From JAWLCG01 sp041687295 (lineage in GTDB: Bacteria; Planctomycetota; Phycisphaerae; SM23-33; FEN-1343), in NCBI GenBank assembly GCA_041687295.1, contig JAWLCG010000024.1, positions 1 to 24,864 on the forward strand: a DNA stretch of 24,864 nt. Direction: 5' to 3'. How positions within the stretch are numbered: position 1 is the stretch's first letter; the number at the start of each line of letters is the position of its first letter. The translations under genes were made by a program, and so were the position numbers. Of this stretch, positions 1 to 5,815 are shown piece after piece. The notes beneath the pieces are model-generated. The model was not told the origin of the DNA and did not search any database. It worked only from the letters and a program-made list of their open reading frames with translations.

Positions 1-18
1 GCGGTGTCCGCATTCTGT

Positions 19-64
19 GCCTGGCCTCTCTGACGCTCGCCCCGGCCTCCGCGCCAGGGGCTAC
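19..64 (-). repeat. possible degenerate REP-like element at the RRM gene end
   Basis: Read on the minus strand, the RRM stop codon lies in a GTAG followed by CCCCTGGC and, about 30 bases later, GCCAGGC, which can pair with CCTGGC. The arrangement resembles the clearer GTAG-footed repeats elsewhere in the window. The arms are short and the loop is long, so this is a weak call. Confidence 0.3.
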
Positions 65-414
65 ACCTCGCCGCGGTGGCTGCGCTGGCCGCGCCGGCCG
101 CCGCCGCGCTGGCCACGGGGGTTGTCGTCAGGGGGCTGCTCTTCGGGTTCGCCCCTGCTGAACTCGGGCCGGCGGGTGGCTTTGGCCTGGCCCGGGCGGG
201 CGGGGTTGACGTCGAGGGGCCGACCCTCGTAGGGCTGGCCCTGCAGGGCGTCGATTGCCGATTGGGCCTCCTCGGGGTCGGGCATGTCGACGACGGCGTA
301 GCCCTGCTCGTCGGCCGGCAGGGCGATCCGCTCGACCTGCCCGTGCCGCTCGAACAGCATCCGCAGGCCGTCCTCACTGGCCTGCACGTGGAGGTTTCCC
401 ACATGGATCTTCAT
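61..414 (-). CDS. RRM-domain RNA-binding protein with Arg/Gly-rich tail
   Basis: A 117-residue single-RRM protein, expected to bind single-stranded RNA in the cytoplasm. The RNP2-like strand is IHVGNL at residues 3-8 and the RNP1-like strand is GYAVVDM near residues 38-44, with the usual alpha-helical stretches between. From about residue 75 the chain becomes charged and then Arg/Gly-rich (GQRGGGRRGQRSHRGE), as in bacterial and cyanobacterial small RRM proteins. The start at 414 has GAGAAGG six bases upstream; an in-frame ATG at 432 has nothing better. It lies 32 bases downstream of the first YihY/BrkB gene on the same strand, so the two are probably cotranscribed. The target RNA cannot be read from the sequence. 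Confidence 0.9.
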   Translation of the reverse strand: MKIHVGNLHVQASEDGLRMLFERHGQVERIALPADEQGYAVVDMPDPEEAQSAIDALQGQPYEGRPLDVNPARPGQAKATRRPEFSRGEPEEQPPDDNPRGQRGGGRRGQRSHRGEV

Positions 415-446
415 AGAGCACCTTCTCGCCACGGCCCGGGGGGGGC

Positions 447-1442
447 TCAGGTGGCGGCTTTGGGTTTCTGGGACTTCTGCAACTGCTGGAACTCCCTAAG
501 GCGGATGTCGGCGGTGCGGACGGCGTGCTTCTCCGGCTCGATCCGCCGGCCTCGGGCGTGGGCGTAGGCCTGGGTGAACTCGGCGCCGAAGAAGAAGATC
601 ATCGCCGAGTAGTACACCCAGAACAGGATCACCGCCAGGGCCCCAGCCGCCCCGTAGGTGCTGCTGACGGCCGAGCGGGTCAGGTACAGGCCGATCAGGA
701 ACGTGCCGATCACGAACAGCAAGGCCGTCACGGTCGCGCCGATCCACACGTCGCGCCAGGCGATCACCGCGTCGGGCAGCACCTTGTAGACCACCGCGAA
801 CAGCAGCACCGCCAGGCCCAGCGTCACCAGCTCGTTGAGTAGCGGCCAGATGAAGCCCCCGCCCGGCAGCTGGTCGCCGGCGTAGCTGGCCAGGCCCGTC
901 AGCACGGTGCTGAGGATCACCATCGTCAGCAGCAGCGCCCCGATCACCAGGACCAGCACGAACGTCAGCAGGCGTTTGCGCAGGAAGTCGATCACGGCGT
1001 TTCGCCCCTGGCTCTCGATGTCCCAGACGGCGTTGAGCCCGCCCTGCAGCGCCCCGAGCATGGCGGTGGCGCCGAAGGTGAACACGACGATGCTCATCGC
1101 GACGGCCCAGCCTCGGCCGGGCTGGCGGGTCTGCTCCATGGCAGCGGAGACCATCTCCCGGGCCTCCGGGCCCAGGGCCTGGTCGACCCGGCCCAGGACG
1201 GTCTGGCGGGCCTCGCCCTGGCCGAAGAACAGCCCGGCCAGGAACACCGCGATCACCAGCAGCGGGGCCATCGAGAACAGCGTGTAGAACGCCACCTTCG
1301 CCGCGTGGCCGATGGCGTCGTCAAACAGCCAGTTCCTCACCGCCCGGCCCAGGATGCGGTGCAGCCCGATGCGGGGCTTGTCCTCCTCCTGCGGAGGGAC
1401 CTCGCTGTCGTCCTGCTCGTATGTCGCCCGCGGTTTGGCCAT
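447..1442 (-). CDS. YihY/BrkB family membrane protein (copy 1)
   Basis: A 331-residue inner-membrane protein of the YihY/virulence factor BrkB family, once misnamed RNase BN. The diagnostic segment after the N-terminal tail is AAKVAFYTLFSMAPLLVIAV, followed by further hydrophobic segments ending near VILFWVYYSAMIFFFGAEFTQAYA. The family has about six membrane helices; its transport or structural role is not firmly established. The start at 1442 has GGAGA five bases upstream and lies about 18 bases after a predicted transcription start; an in-frame ATG at 1457 would sit at the very 5' end of that transcript. The RRM gene follows after 32 bases. A clear paralogue sits immediately upstream at 1668-2588. 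Confidence 0.9.
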   Translation of the reverse strand: MAKPRATYEQDDSEVPPQEEDKPRIGLHRILGRAVRNWLFDDAIGHAAKVAFYTLFSMAPLLVIAVFLAGLFFGQGEARQTVLGRVDQALGPEAREMVSAAMEQTRQPGRGWAVAMSIVVFTFGATAMLGALQGGLNAVWDIESQGRNAVIDFLRKRLLTFVLVLVIGALLLTMVILSTVLTGLASYAGDQLPGGGFIWPLLNELVTLGLAVLLFAVVYKVLPDAVIAWRDVWIGATVTALLFVIGTFLIGLYLTRSAVSSTYGAAGALAVILFWVYYSAMIFFFGAEFTQAYAHARGRRIEPEKHAVRTADIRLREFQQLQKSQKPKAAT

Positions 1443-1466
1443 GGTGTCTCCGATCATCCACCCCTA

Positions 1467-1495
1467 ATTGTAGAGGGCAGGCGGGGCGATGTCCG
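1467..1495 (-). promoter_or_regulatory. candidate sigma-70-type promoter for YihY copy 1 and RRM
   Basis: On the minus strand there is a -35-like CGGACA (1490-1495), a 17-base spacer and a -10-like TACAAT (1467-1472). The predicted start near 1460 would give an 18-base leader containing the GGAGA site before the ATG at 1442. Four of six -35 bases and five of six -10 bases match the general consensus. Confidence 0.45.
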
Positions 1496-1570
1496 GAGCG
1501 GCGCGGCCAGGGGGGGCGGGTCATACGGACTGCGGCGGCACCGACGCCGCTGTGGCTGGCCCTGCGACGG

Positions 1571-1612
1571 GGTACCGTGGCTACAAACGCCGTAGCCACG
1601 GTACCCGGACGG
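1571..1612 (+). repeat. dispersed palindromic repeat, copy 1 (14-bp perfect stem)
   Basis: GGTACCGTGGCTAC (1571-1584) and GTAGCCACGGTACC (1592-1605) form a perfect 14-bp inverted repeat around the 7-base loop AAACGCC, followed by CGGACGG. Related copies lie at 5547-5583 (opposite orientation) and 8597-8632. It fills the gap of about 225 bases between the two YihY genes, which holds nothing else recognisable apart from the promoter at its left end. Confidence 0.75.
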
Positions 1613-1667
1613 CGCGGAACTCAGGCGGTTCCGGTCGTTCGCCGTCGCACCGTGGATGGCGATCAGC

Positions 1668-2588
1668 TCAGGCGGTCTTGTGAGCCTCGGGCAGGCGGAC
1701 GGCGTGCTCTTCGGGCTCGATCCGCCGGCCCTGGGCGCGGGCGTAGGCCTGGGTGATCTCGGCGCCCAGGAAGAAGATCAGTCCCGAGTAGTACACCCAC
1801 AGCAGGATCAGGGCCAGCGCCCCGGCCGCCCCGTAGGCGCTCGTGGCGGCCGAGCGGCCCAGGTACAAGCCGATCAGGAACTTGCCGACTTCGAACAGTA
1901 CCGCCGTCAGGGCAGCCCCTATCCAGACGTCCTTCCACTGGATTTTCACGTCGGGCAGCAGCTTGAAGATGGCCGCGAACAGCACCGTCAGCACCACCAC
2001 CGAGACGACGATGTTGAGCACCTGCCAGAGCACCGCCGAGCCCGGCAGGGTTCCCTCGGCGTAGCCGGCCAGGCTACTGATGACCGCGCTGAGCACCACC
2101 GTCGCCAGCAGCAGCAGGCCGATCAGCCCCACCATCAGCAGCGACAGCAGCCGTTTGCGGATGAAGCCCCAGATGGCATTTCGCCCCTGGGGCTTGACTT
2201 CCCAGATGCGGTCCAGCGCCCCCTGCAGGGCGCCGAAGACGGCCGTCGCCCCCACCACCAGCGTGATGATGCTCAGTGTGATCGCCACCACGCCGTGGCC
2301 GGAGGTCTGGGCCTGGTCCATCATCTGGCCCATCAGTTCGGCCGCCTGCGGGCCGATGCTCTGGGTGACCTGGTCGAGCATCGTCTGGCGGGCCTGCCCC
2401 TGGCCGAAGAAGACGCCCGCCACGTACACCGCGATTACCAGCAGCGGCGCCAGCGAGATCATGGTGTAGAACGCCACCGCTGCCGACAGCCGAGCGGCGT
2501 TGTCGCTGGCCCAGTCTTTGACGGCCGTCTTGAGAACCCACCAGTAGCTGCGTTGCCGGTCATGCGCGGCGTGTTCGGCTGTCGTCAT
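1668..2588 (-). CDS. YihY/BrkB family membrane protein (copy 2)
   Basis: A 306-residue paralogue of the gene at 447-1442. It shares the family core (AVAFYTMISLAPLLVIAVYV near the N-terminus and LILLWVYYSGLIFFLGAEIT near the C-terminus) and even the tail motif RRIEPEEHAVR, close to RRIEPEKHAVR in copy 1. The start at 2588 (MTTAEHAAHDRQRSYWW) was chosen because the reading frame upstream is low-complexity sequence inside a repeat and the family begins just before the first helix; a GGGGG stretch lies upstream in place of a strong Shine-Dalgarno. Tandem location and shared tail point to local duplication followed by divergence. Function as for the family is unsettled. Confidence 0.9.
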   Translation of the reverse strand: MTTAEHAAHDRQRSYWWVLKTAVKDWASDNAARLSAAVAFYTMISLAPLLVIAVYVAGVFFGQGQARQTMLDQVTQSIGPQAAELMGQMMDQAQTSGHGVVAITLSIITLVVGATAVFGALQGALDRIWEVKPQGRNAIWGFIRKRLLSLLMVGLIGLLLLATVVLSAVISSLAGYAEGTLPGSAVLWQVLNIVVSVVVLTVLFAAIFKLLPDVKIQWKDVWIGAALTAVLFEVGKFLIGLYLGRSAATSAYGAAGALALILLWVYYSGLIFFLGAEITQAYARAQGRRIEPEEHAVRLPEAHKTA

Positions 2589-2662
2589 CGTATGCCCCCG
2601 TTCACGTCTACAGGCAACCAGGCCAGTCCGGATGCCCCTGGCGGCCGATCGACTCTCTGGCT

Positions 2663-2774
2663 GGGTGCCCCGGGCAAGCGGGGCGTCAGCACCGCTCGCC
2701 CGGTCGAGGGCGGAGGCGGTCAGGCACCCCATCCCGCCCCGGCCGGGCGAGCCTGCGGCTTGCCCGGGGCACCC
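2663..2774. repeat. 17-bp perfect inverted repeat flanking a 78-bp centre
   Basis: GGGTGCCCCGGGCAAGC (2663-2679) is matched exactly in reverse complement at 2758-2774. The arms fall in the gap of about 220 bases between YihY copy 2 and the membrane protein, which has no other gene. The CCCCGGGCAAG core also appears in the repeats at 15851, 17351 and 17584. Confidence 0.7.
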
Positions 2775-2810
2775 TCAGCCGTCGATCCACACCGGCAAAA
2801 AGCTGATGGT

Positions 2811-3731
2811 CTAATACCGCACCTCGCGGCGGTGGCTTTCGACGGCCAACTGCGAGGGCGCGCCGATCAGGCCGCCCAGGGCCCCAACGACGGCGCCCAG
2901 CAGCAGCATGATGAACGCCCAGGTCGCCGCCGACGCCCCGGCCTCGCTGGCGGTCTGGGCGTACTGCTCGGCCGTCTCGGCGGCCTGGGTGGCGGCCTGC
3001 TGGACGCTCTGGGCCGCCTGCTCGTATTGCGTGGCCCACCGATCGACCTGCTGCTGGGCCTCCGGACGCGTCATGTCGGTGTTGGCCACCAGGACGTCCA
3101 CGGCGTTCTCGCGCGTGGCCACGTCGGAGGGGTTCTGCAGCAGATCGGCCAGGGCGGCCTGGAGGCTCTGATAGTCGGCCTCGCGGGCGATGTCCTGGGC
3201 CTCGGTGCGGATGCTACGCCAAGTCTGGCCCTGCTGGCCCTGCATGCCGGGCCACTCTTCCGGGGCGATCTGGGCGGCGGCGCCCGCGACACCCGATACG
3301 GCCGAGGTGGCGGCGCTCCAGGCCCCGCCGATCAGCCCGCCGACGGCGCTGCCCAGCAGCCAGATCGTCAGGACCGTCGTCAGCGCCCAGGTCACCAGCC
3401 CGTGCAGGCCGCCGTCGAGCCGCTTGGTCAGCCCGGCCATGCGACCGGCCGTCCAACCGCCGATGAACACGGCGATCAGGCTGGTGACGACCCACCAGAT
3501 CACCGCCCCGATGCCGACGTCATCCCACTGCACGTTTCCCTGGCCCGGGTCGACCACGGCCAGGCCAATGGCCAGGCCCAGCATGGCCAGCGTCACCTGG
3601 ATGACCAACGCCAGGATCGTCCCGGCGATGATCGCCCCCCAACTGACCCGCTTGACCGAGGCCAGGATCGTCTCCTGCTCCACGGCCCGGCCCGGTGCGG
3701 GCGGCCGCGGGACGGATTCATTGTCAGCCAT
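2811..3731 (-). CDS. multi-pass membrane protein with Ala/Gln-rich helical segment
   Basis: A 306-residue membrane protein. Hydrophobic segments are at about 31-60 (WGAIIAGTILALVIQVTLAM), 76-98, 110-140 and near the C-terminus (AFIMLLLGAVVGALGGLIGA). Between the third and last segments lies a soluble region of about 110 residues that ends in an Ala/Gln/Glu-rich stretch (QQAATQAAETAEQYAQTA), likely a long amphipathic helix or coiled coil. The first segment SWGAIIAGT..AL resembles a motif in uncharacterised proteobacterial membrane proteins often labelled PhnA-like; this is recalled resemblance, not proof. The start at 3731 has GGGAGGA seven bases upstream. It probably has its own promoter with a perfect TATAAT at 3839-3844. 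No catalytic motif is visible. Confidence 0.8.
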   Translation of the reverse strand: MADNESVPRPPAPGRAVEQETILASVKRVSWGAIIAGTILALVIQVTLAMLGLAIGLAVVDPGQGNVQWDDVGIGAVIWWVVTSLIAVFIGGWTAGRMAGLTKRLDGGLHGLVTWALTTVLTIWLLGSAVGGLIGGAWSAATSAVSGVAGAAAQIAPEEWPGMQGQQGQTWRSIRTEAQDIAREADYQSLQAALADLLQNPSDVATRENAVDVLVANTDMTRPEAQQQVDRWATQYEQAAQSVQQAATQAAETAEQYAQTASEAGASAATWAFIMLLLGAVVGALGGLIGAPSQLAVESHRREVRY

Positions 3732-3838
3732 CGATACGTCCTCCCCTATGGAATCGGAGGGGCGCCCCCGACAATGGGCGAGCCCCCGGCCCGACGCCGG
3801 GTCGCCCCACGGAGTCCCCCTGGTTCTCCAGTACGTTC

Positions 3839-3866
3839 ATTATAGGGCCCCCGCGACGAAAAACAG
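3839..3866 (-). promoter_or_regulatory. candidate promoter for the 2811-3731 membrane protein
   Basis: A perfect minus-strand TATAAT (3839-3844) with a weak -35 (CTGTTT, 16-base spacer). The predicted start near 3832 gives a leader of about 100 bases. It sits just downstream of the intrinsic terminator at 3906-3951, so it would start a new transcript. Confidence 0.4.
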
Positions 3867-3905
3867 GGGACGGGTCCTCTCGCGGCCTCCGGGTGTCCCC
3901 CGCGC

Positions 3906-3951
3906 AAAGAAAAAGCCCCGGCCGGTGGGGCTCAGTGCGACACCGGCCGGG
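3906..3951 (-). terminator. intrinsic terminator of the small-protein unit
   Basis: On the minus strand, CCCGGCCGGTG (3951-3941) pairs perfectly with CACCGGCCGGG (3927-3917) over a 13-base loop, followed by GC and TTTTTCTTT (3914-3906). This 11-bp GC stem plus T-run is the most canonical Rho-independent terminator in the window. It lies 110 bases past the stop of the 56-codon ORF at 4061-4231, the only visible gene it could serve. Confidence 0.85.
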
Positions 3952-4060
3952 ACTACTCAAGGGCCTGCAACGCCGGGCCAGAACCAGGCCCGTCACGTCC
4001 TGCGATTCAGGGCCAGGACGTCGGGGCGGCCCCGTCCGTCCTCAGGCCGATGCAACGCGA

Positions 4061-4231
4061 TCAGCGCGCCGCCGACTCCGCCGGGACGTGCCAGCAACGC
4101 CGCGCCGCCAGCTTCGACACCGGCGGCTGCTTGATGAGCACCTGCCGGCGGTAGCTGCCCGTCTGGCCGATACGGGACCGGATGGGGGTGTCGCTGTCAG
4201 GGAGCCGTGGGTAGTCGGTGCGAAGTCGCAT
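4061..4231 (-). CDS. small basic protein, 56 aa, unknown function
   Basis: I do not recognise this product. The 56-residue protein starts MRLRTDYPRLPDSDTPIRSR and is basic (ten Arg, two Lys), with no membrane segment, no signal peptide and a single Cys near residue 46. Support that it is real comes from its surroundings: GAGGAGG ends six bases before the ATG at 4231, a near-consensus sigma-54 promoter lies about 70 bases upstream and a canonical terminator lies 110 bases downstream. A basic, possibly nucleic-acid-binding small protein is one guess. Alternatively the transcript of about 380 bases may act mainly as an RNA. Confidence 0.6.
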   Translation of the reverse strand: MRLRTDYPRLPDSDTPIRSRIGQTGSYRRQVLIKQPPVSKLAARRCWHVPAESAAR

Positions 4232-4298
4232 GGCTGCCTCCTCAGGTTGGATGCCTCGGCCGAGATTCCGATCCCGGCGCTTCCTCACCTGAATCCTA

Positions 4299-4314
4299 TG
4301 CACAGGCCGTGCCA
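4299..4314 (-). promoter_or_regulatory. sigma-54 (RpoN) -24/-12 promoter candidate
   Basis: The minus strand reads C-TGGCACG-GCCT-GTGCA. Against the sigma-54 consensus TGGCACG-N4-TTGCW it has the full -24 element, exact GG-to-GC spacing and one mismatch in the -12 element (GTGC for TTGC). Transcription would start near 4288, leaving a leader of about 57 bases before the 56-codon ORF. RpoN is common in planctomycetes. A chance match is possible but unlikely in an intergenic gap with the right gene order. Confidence 0.6.
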
Positions 4315-4385
4315 GAAACCCCCGGCCCGCCCCGCCCGGCCCAAGACCCCGCCGTTTGTGCTGAACCGTCCAGGATTTGCACTGG

Positions 4386-4498
4386 GAGTGTCCCCAGTAA
4401 ACTCCGCCCCGCCCCATCGGTGACCCGGTGGCCCACATGAGGTGTCCTGCAAATGTGTCGTAAATGCCCTGGGTGGATACAAAACTGTATGAGTGTCC
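4386..4498 (-). promoter_or_regulatory. three spaced GGACAC boxes, possible enhancer sites
   Basis: Minus-strand GGACACTC (4386-4393), GGACACCT (4440-4447) and GGACACTC (4491-4498) are spaced 54 and 51 bases, about five helical turns each, and lie roughly 75, 130 and 180 bases upstream of the sigma-54 candidate. The first is centred in a palindrome ACTGGG-N6-CCCAGT (4381-4398). The position fits activator sites for an RpoN-dependent enhancer-binding protein; the boxes are short, so this is tentative. Confidence 0.3.
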
Positions 4499-4623
4499 AG
4501 TGTCGGGTGTGTTGTTGGGCCTTGATCCCCCGGCGAGGGGGGGCTTGCACTGTCGGGCAGTGACCGTAAGAATGGATGCGGAACGTTCCTGAGGCCAGCC
4601 GGCCGCAATGCGGGAGACCGATC

Positions 4624-5496
4624 ATGAAGCGTTGGCTTAAGTGGACGGTGCTTGGGATGCTGGTGCTGGTGGTGGCCCTCGTGGTGGCGGGGGGGCTTTC
4701 GATCGATCGGCTGGCCAAGACGGGGGTGGAGCGCGGCTCAAGCTATGCCCTGGGCGTGAACACTGGCGTGGACGAGCTGGACCTGAGCCTGCTGGGCGGC
4801 TCGCTGACGATGGACGGCCTGCAGGTGGCCAATCCGCAGGGCTATCGCTCGCCGTTCCTGATGCGCACCGGTCAGTTCGACCTGTCCGTGCAGCCCCGCA
4901 GCGTGCTGGGCGACGAGCTGGTCGTCCGCTCATTCGAGCTCAACGGCCTGGAGCTCAACGTCGAGCAGACGCTCACCGGCAGCAACGTCCGCGAGATCCT
5001 GAAGAACCTGCAGCGGTTCGAGTCGACCGACCCCGAGCAGCCCGACCCCGCCGAGCCGGGCAAACGGGTGAAGGTCGACCGCATCGTGATCCGCAACGTG
5101 GTGGCCAACTTCCACCTGCCGGCTGCGCTGGCCGAGAGGCCCATCGCCGTGCGGGTGCCCGAGATCGTCCTGACCGAGGTGACCAACGAGACCACCGGCG
5201 GCGTGATGATCTCCGAGCTGACCAGCCGAATGATGGCCTCGATCCTGGCGGCCGTCACCGAAAAGGCCCAGGGCGTCGTGCCCGCCGACGTCCTGAACGA
5301 CCTCCGCGGCCAGCTCTCGCAGCTGACCGCCCAGCTGGACCCGAAGACGCGCGAGCTCATCGAGCAGGTCCAGGGGCAGGTTAAGGGCGTCCTCGGCGAG
5401 GGCGTGCAGGGCATCCAGAAGGACGTGACCGAGGGCGTCGGCAAGGTTTTCCGCGGCCTGGGCAACGGGCCCTCCCAGCTGCCCGAGCCGGAGTAG
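4624..5496 (+). CDS. AsmA-like membrane-anchored protein
   Basis: A 290-residue protein with one N-terminal membrane helix (about residues 7-25, WTVLGMLVLVVALVVAGGLS), after which the bulk should lie in the periplasm. The part after the helix (DELDLSLLGGSLTMDGLQVANPQGY, in two stretches here) matches the N-terminal pattern of AsmA/DUF748-type proteins, linked to outer-membrane and lipid homeostasis and built from repeating beta-groove elements. VLGDELVVRSFELNGLELNV is the next typical strand pair. The C-terminal third (residues 205-285) is Gln/Glu/Val-rich and probably helical. It is much shorter than full AsmA. The ATG at 4624 follows GGGAGA by six bases; an upstream in-frame ATG at 4576 lacks a site. 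It stands alone on the plus strand, convergent with GH116. Confidence 0.75.
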   Translation: MKRWLKWTVLGMLVLVVALVVAGGLSIDRLAKTGVERGSSYALGVNTGVDELDLSLLGGSLTMDGLQVANPQGYRSPFLMRTGQFDLSVQPRSVLGDELVVRSFELNGLELNVEQTLTGSNVREILKNLQRFESTDPEQPDPAEPGKRVKVDRIVIRNVVANFHLPAALAERPIAVRVPEIVLTEVTNETTGGVMISELTSRMMASILAAVTEKAQGVVPADVLNDLRGQLSQLTAQLDPKTRELIEQVQGQVKGVLGEGVQGIQKDVTEGVGKVFRGLGNGPSQLPEPE

Positions 5497-5546
5497 GGCG
5501 TCTGCCGATTACGCCTGCGGGTCGACGCTTCTCCGAAAAGCAAAAA

Positions 5547-5583
5547 CGTCCGGATGCCGTGGCTACGGTGTTTGTGAGCCACG
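5547..5583 (-). repeat. dispersed palindromic repeat, copy 2
   Basis: Reverse complement of the family at 1571 and 8597: the minus strand contains CAAACACCGTAGCCACGG followed by CATCCGGACG. Lies in the gap between the AsmA-like and GH116 genes, which otherwise holds only a second repeat and a terminator hairpin. Confidence 0.65.
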
Positions 5584-5654
5584 TCTTCGGACCGCCATTT
5601 TCCTATCGGACGGGCGGGTGAACTGGGCCGCCAGATCGACGGGCCAGCCACGAT

Positions 5655-5694
5655 GCCCACGGAAGGCATTCCGTGGGCTTGGGACGGAGGCGCC
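5655..5694 (+). repeat. palindrome with a covarying copy at 20436
   Basis: GCCCACGGAA (5655-5664), GGCA, TTCCGTGGGC (5669-5678), then GGAGGCGCC (5686-5694). The second copy at 20436-20459 reads GCCCACGCAA-GGCA-TTGCGTGGGC: a G in the left arm becomes C and the facing C becomes G, so pairing is kept. Confidence 0.7.
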
Positions 5695-5744
5695 TTGGGA
5701 CCCACAGACGCAATCGGCAAATGGTTTAGACGGGGGCGCATGGG

Positions 5745-5792
5745 AAGGGCGGAAGAGTCGCCGGCCTTGGCCGGTGCGACTCTTCCGCCCTT
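5745..5792 (+). terminator. strong hairpin between convergent genes
   Basis: A perfect 17-bp inverted repeat, AAGGGCGGAAGAGTCGC (5745-5761) with its complement at 5776-5792, with a further CGGCC-TT-GGCCG inside. A short T-rich run follows on the plus strand. It lies between the ends of the AsmA-like gene and GH116, so it may stop transcripts from either side. The arm GGGCGGAAGA is shared with the repeat element at 8348-8544. Confidence 0.65.
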
Positions 5793-5815
5793 TCTGCACT
5801 TCTACGCGGCCCGGG

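Noticed and set aside
1656..3845. Long plus-strand open frame opposite YihY copy 2 and the membrane protein
   Set aside because: The minus-strand genes have recognisable membrane segments and ribosome sites; this frame is a by-product of GC-rich codon use.
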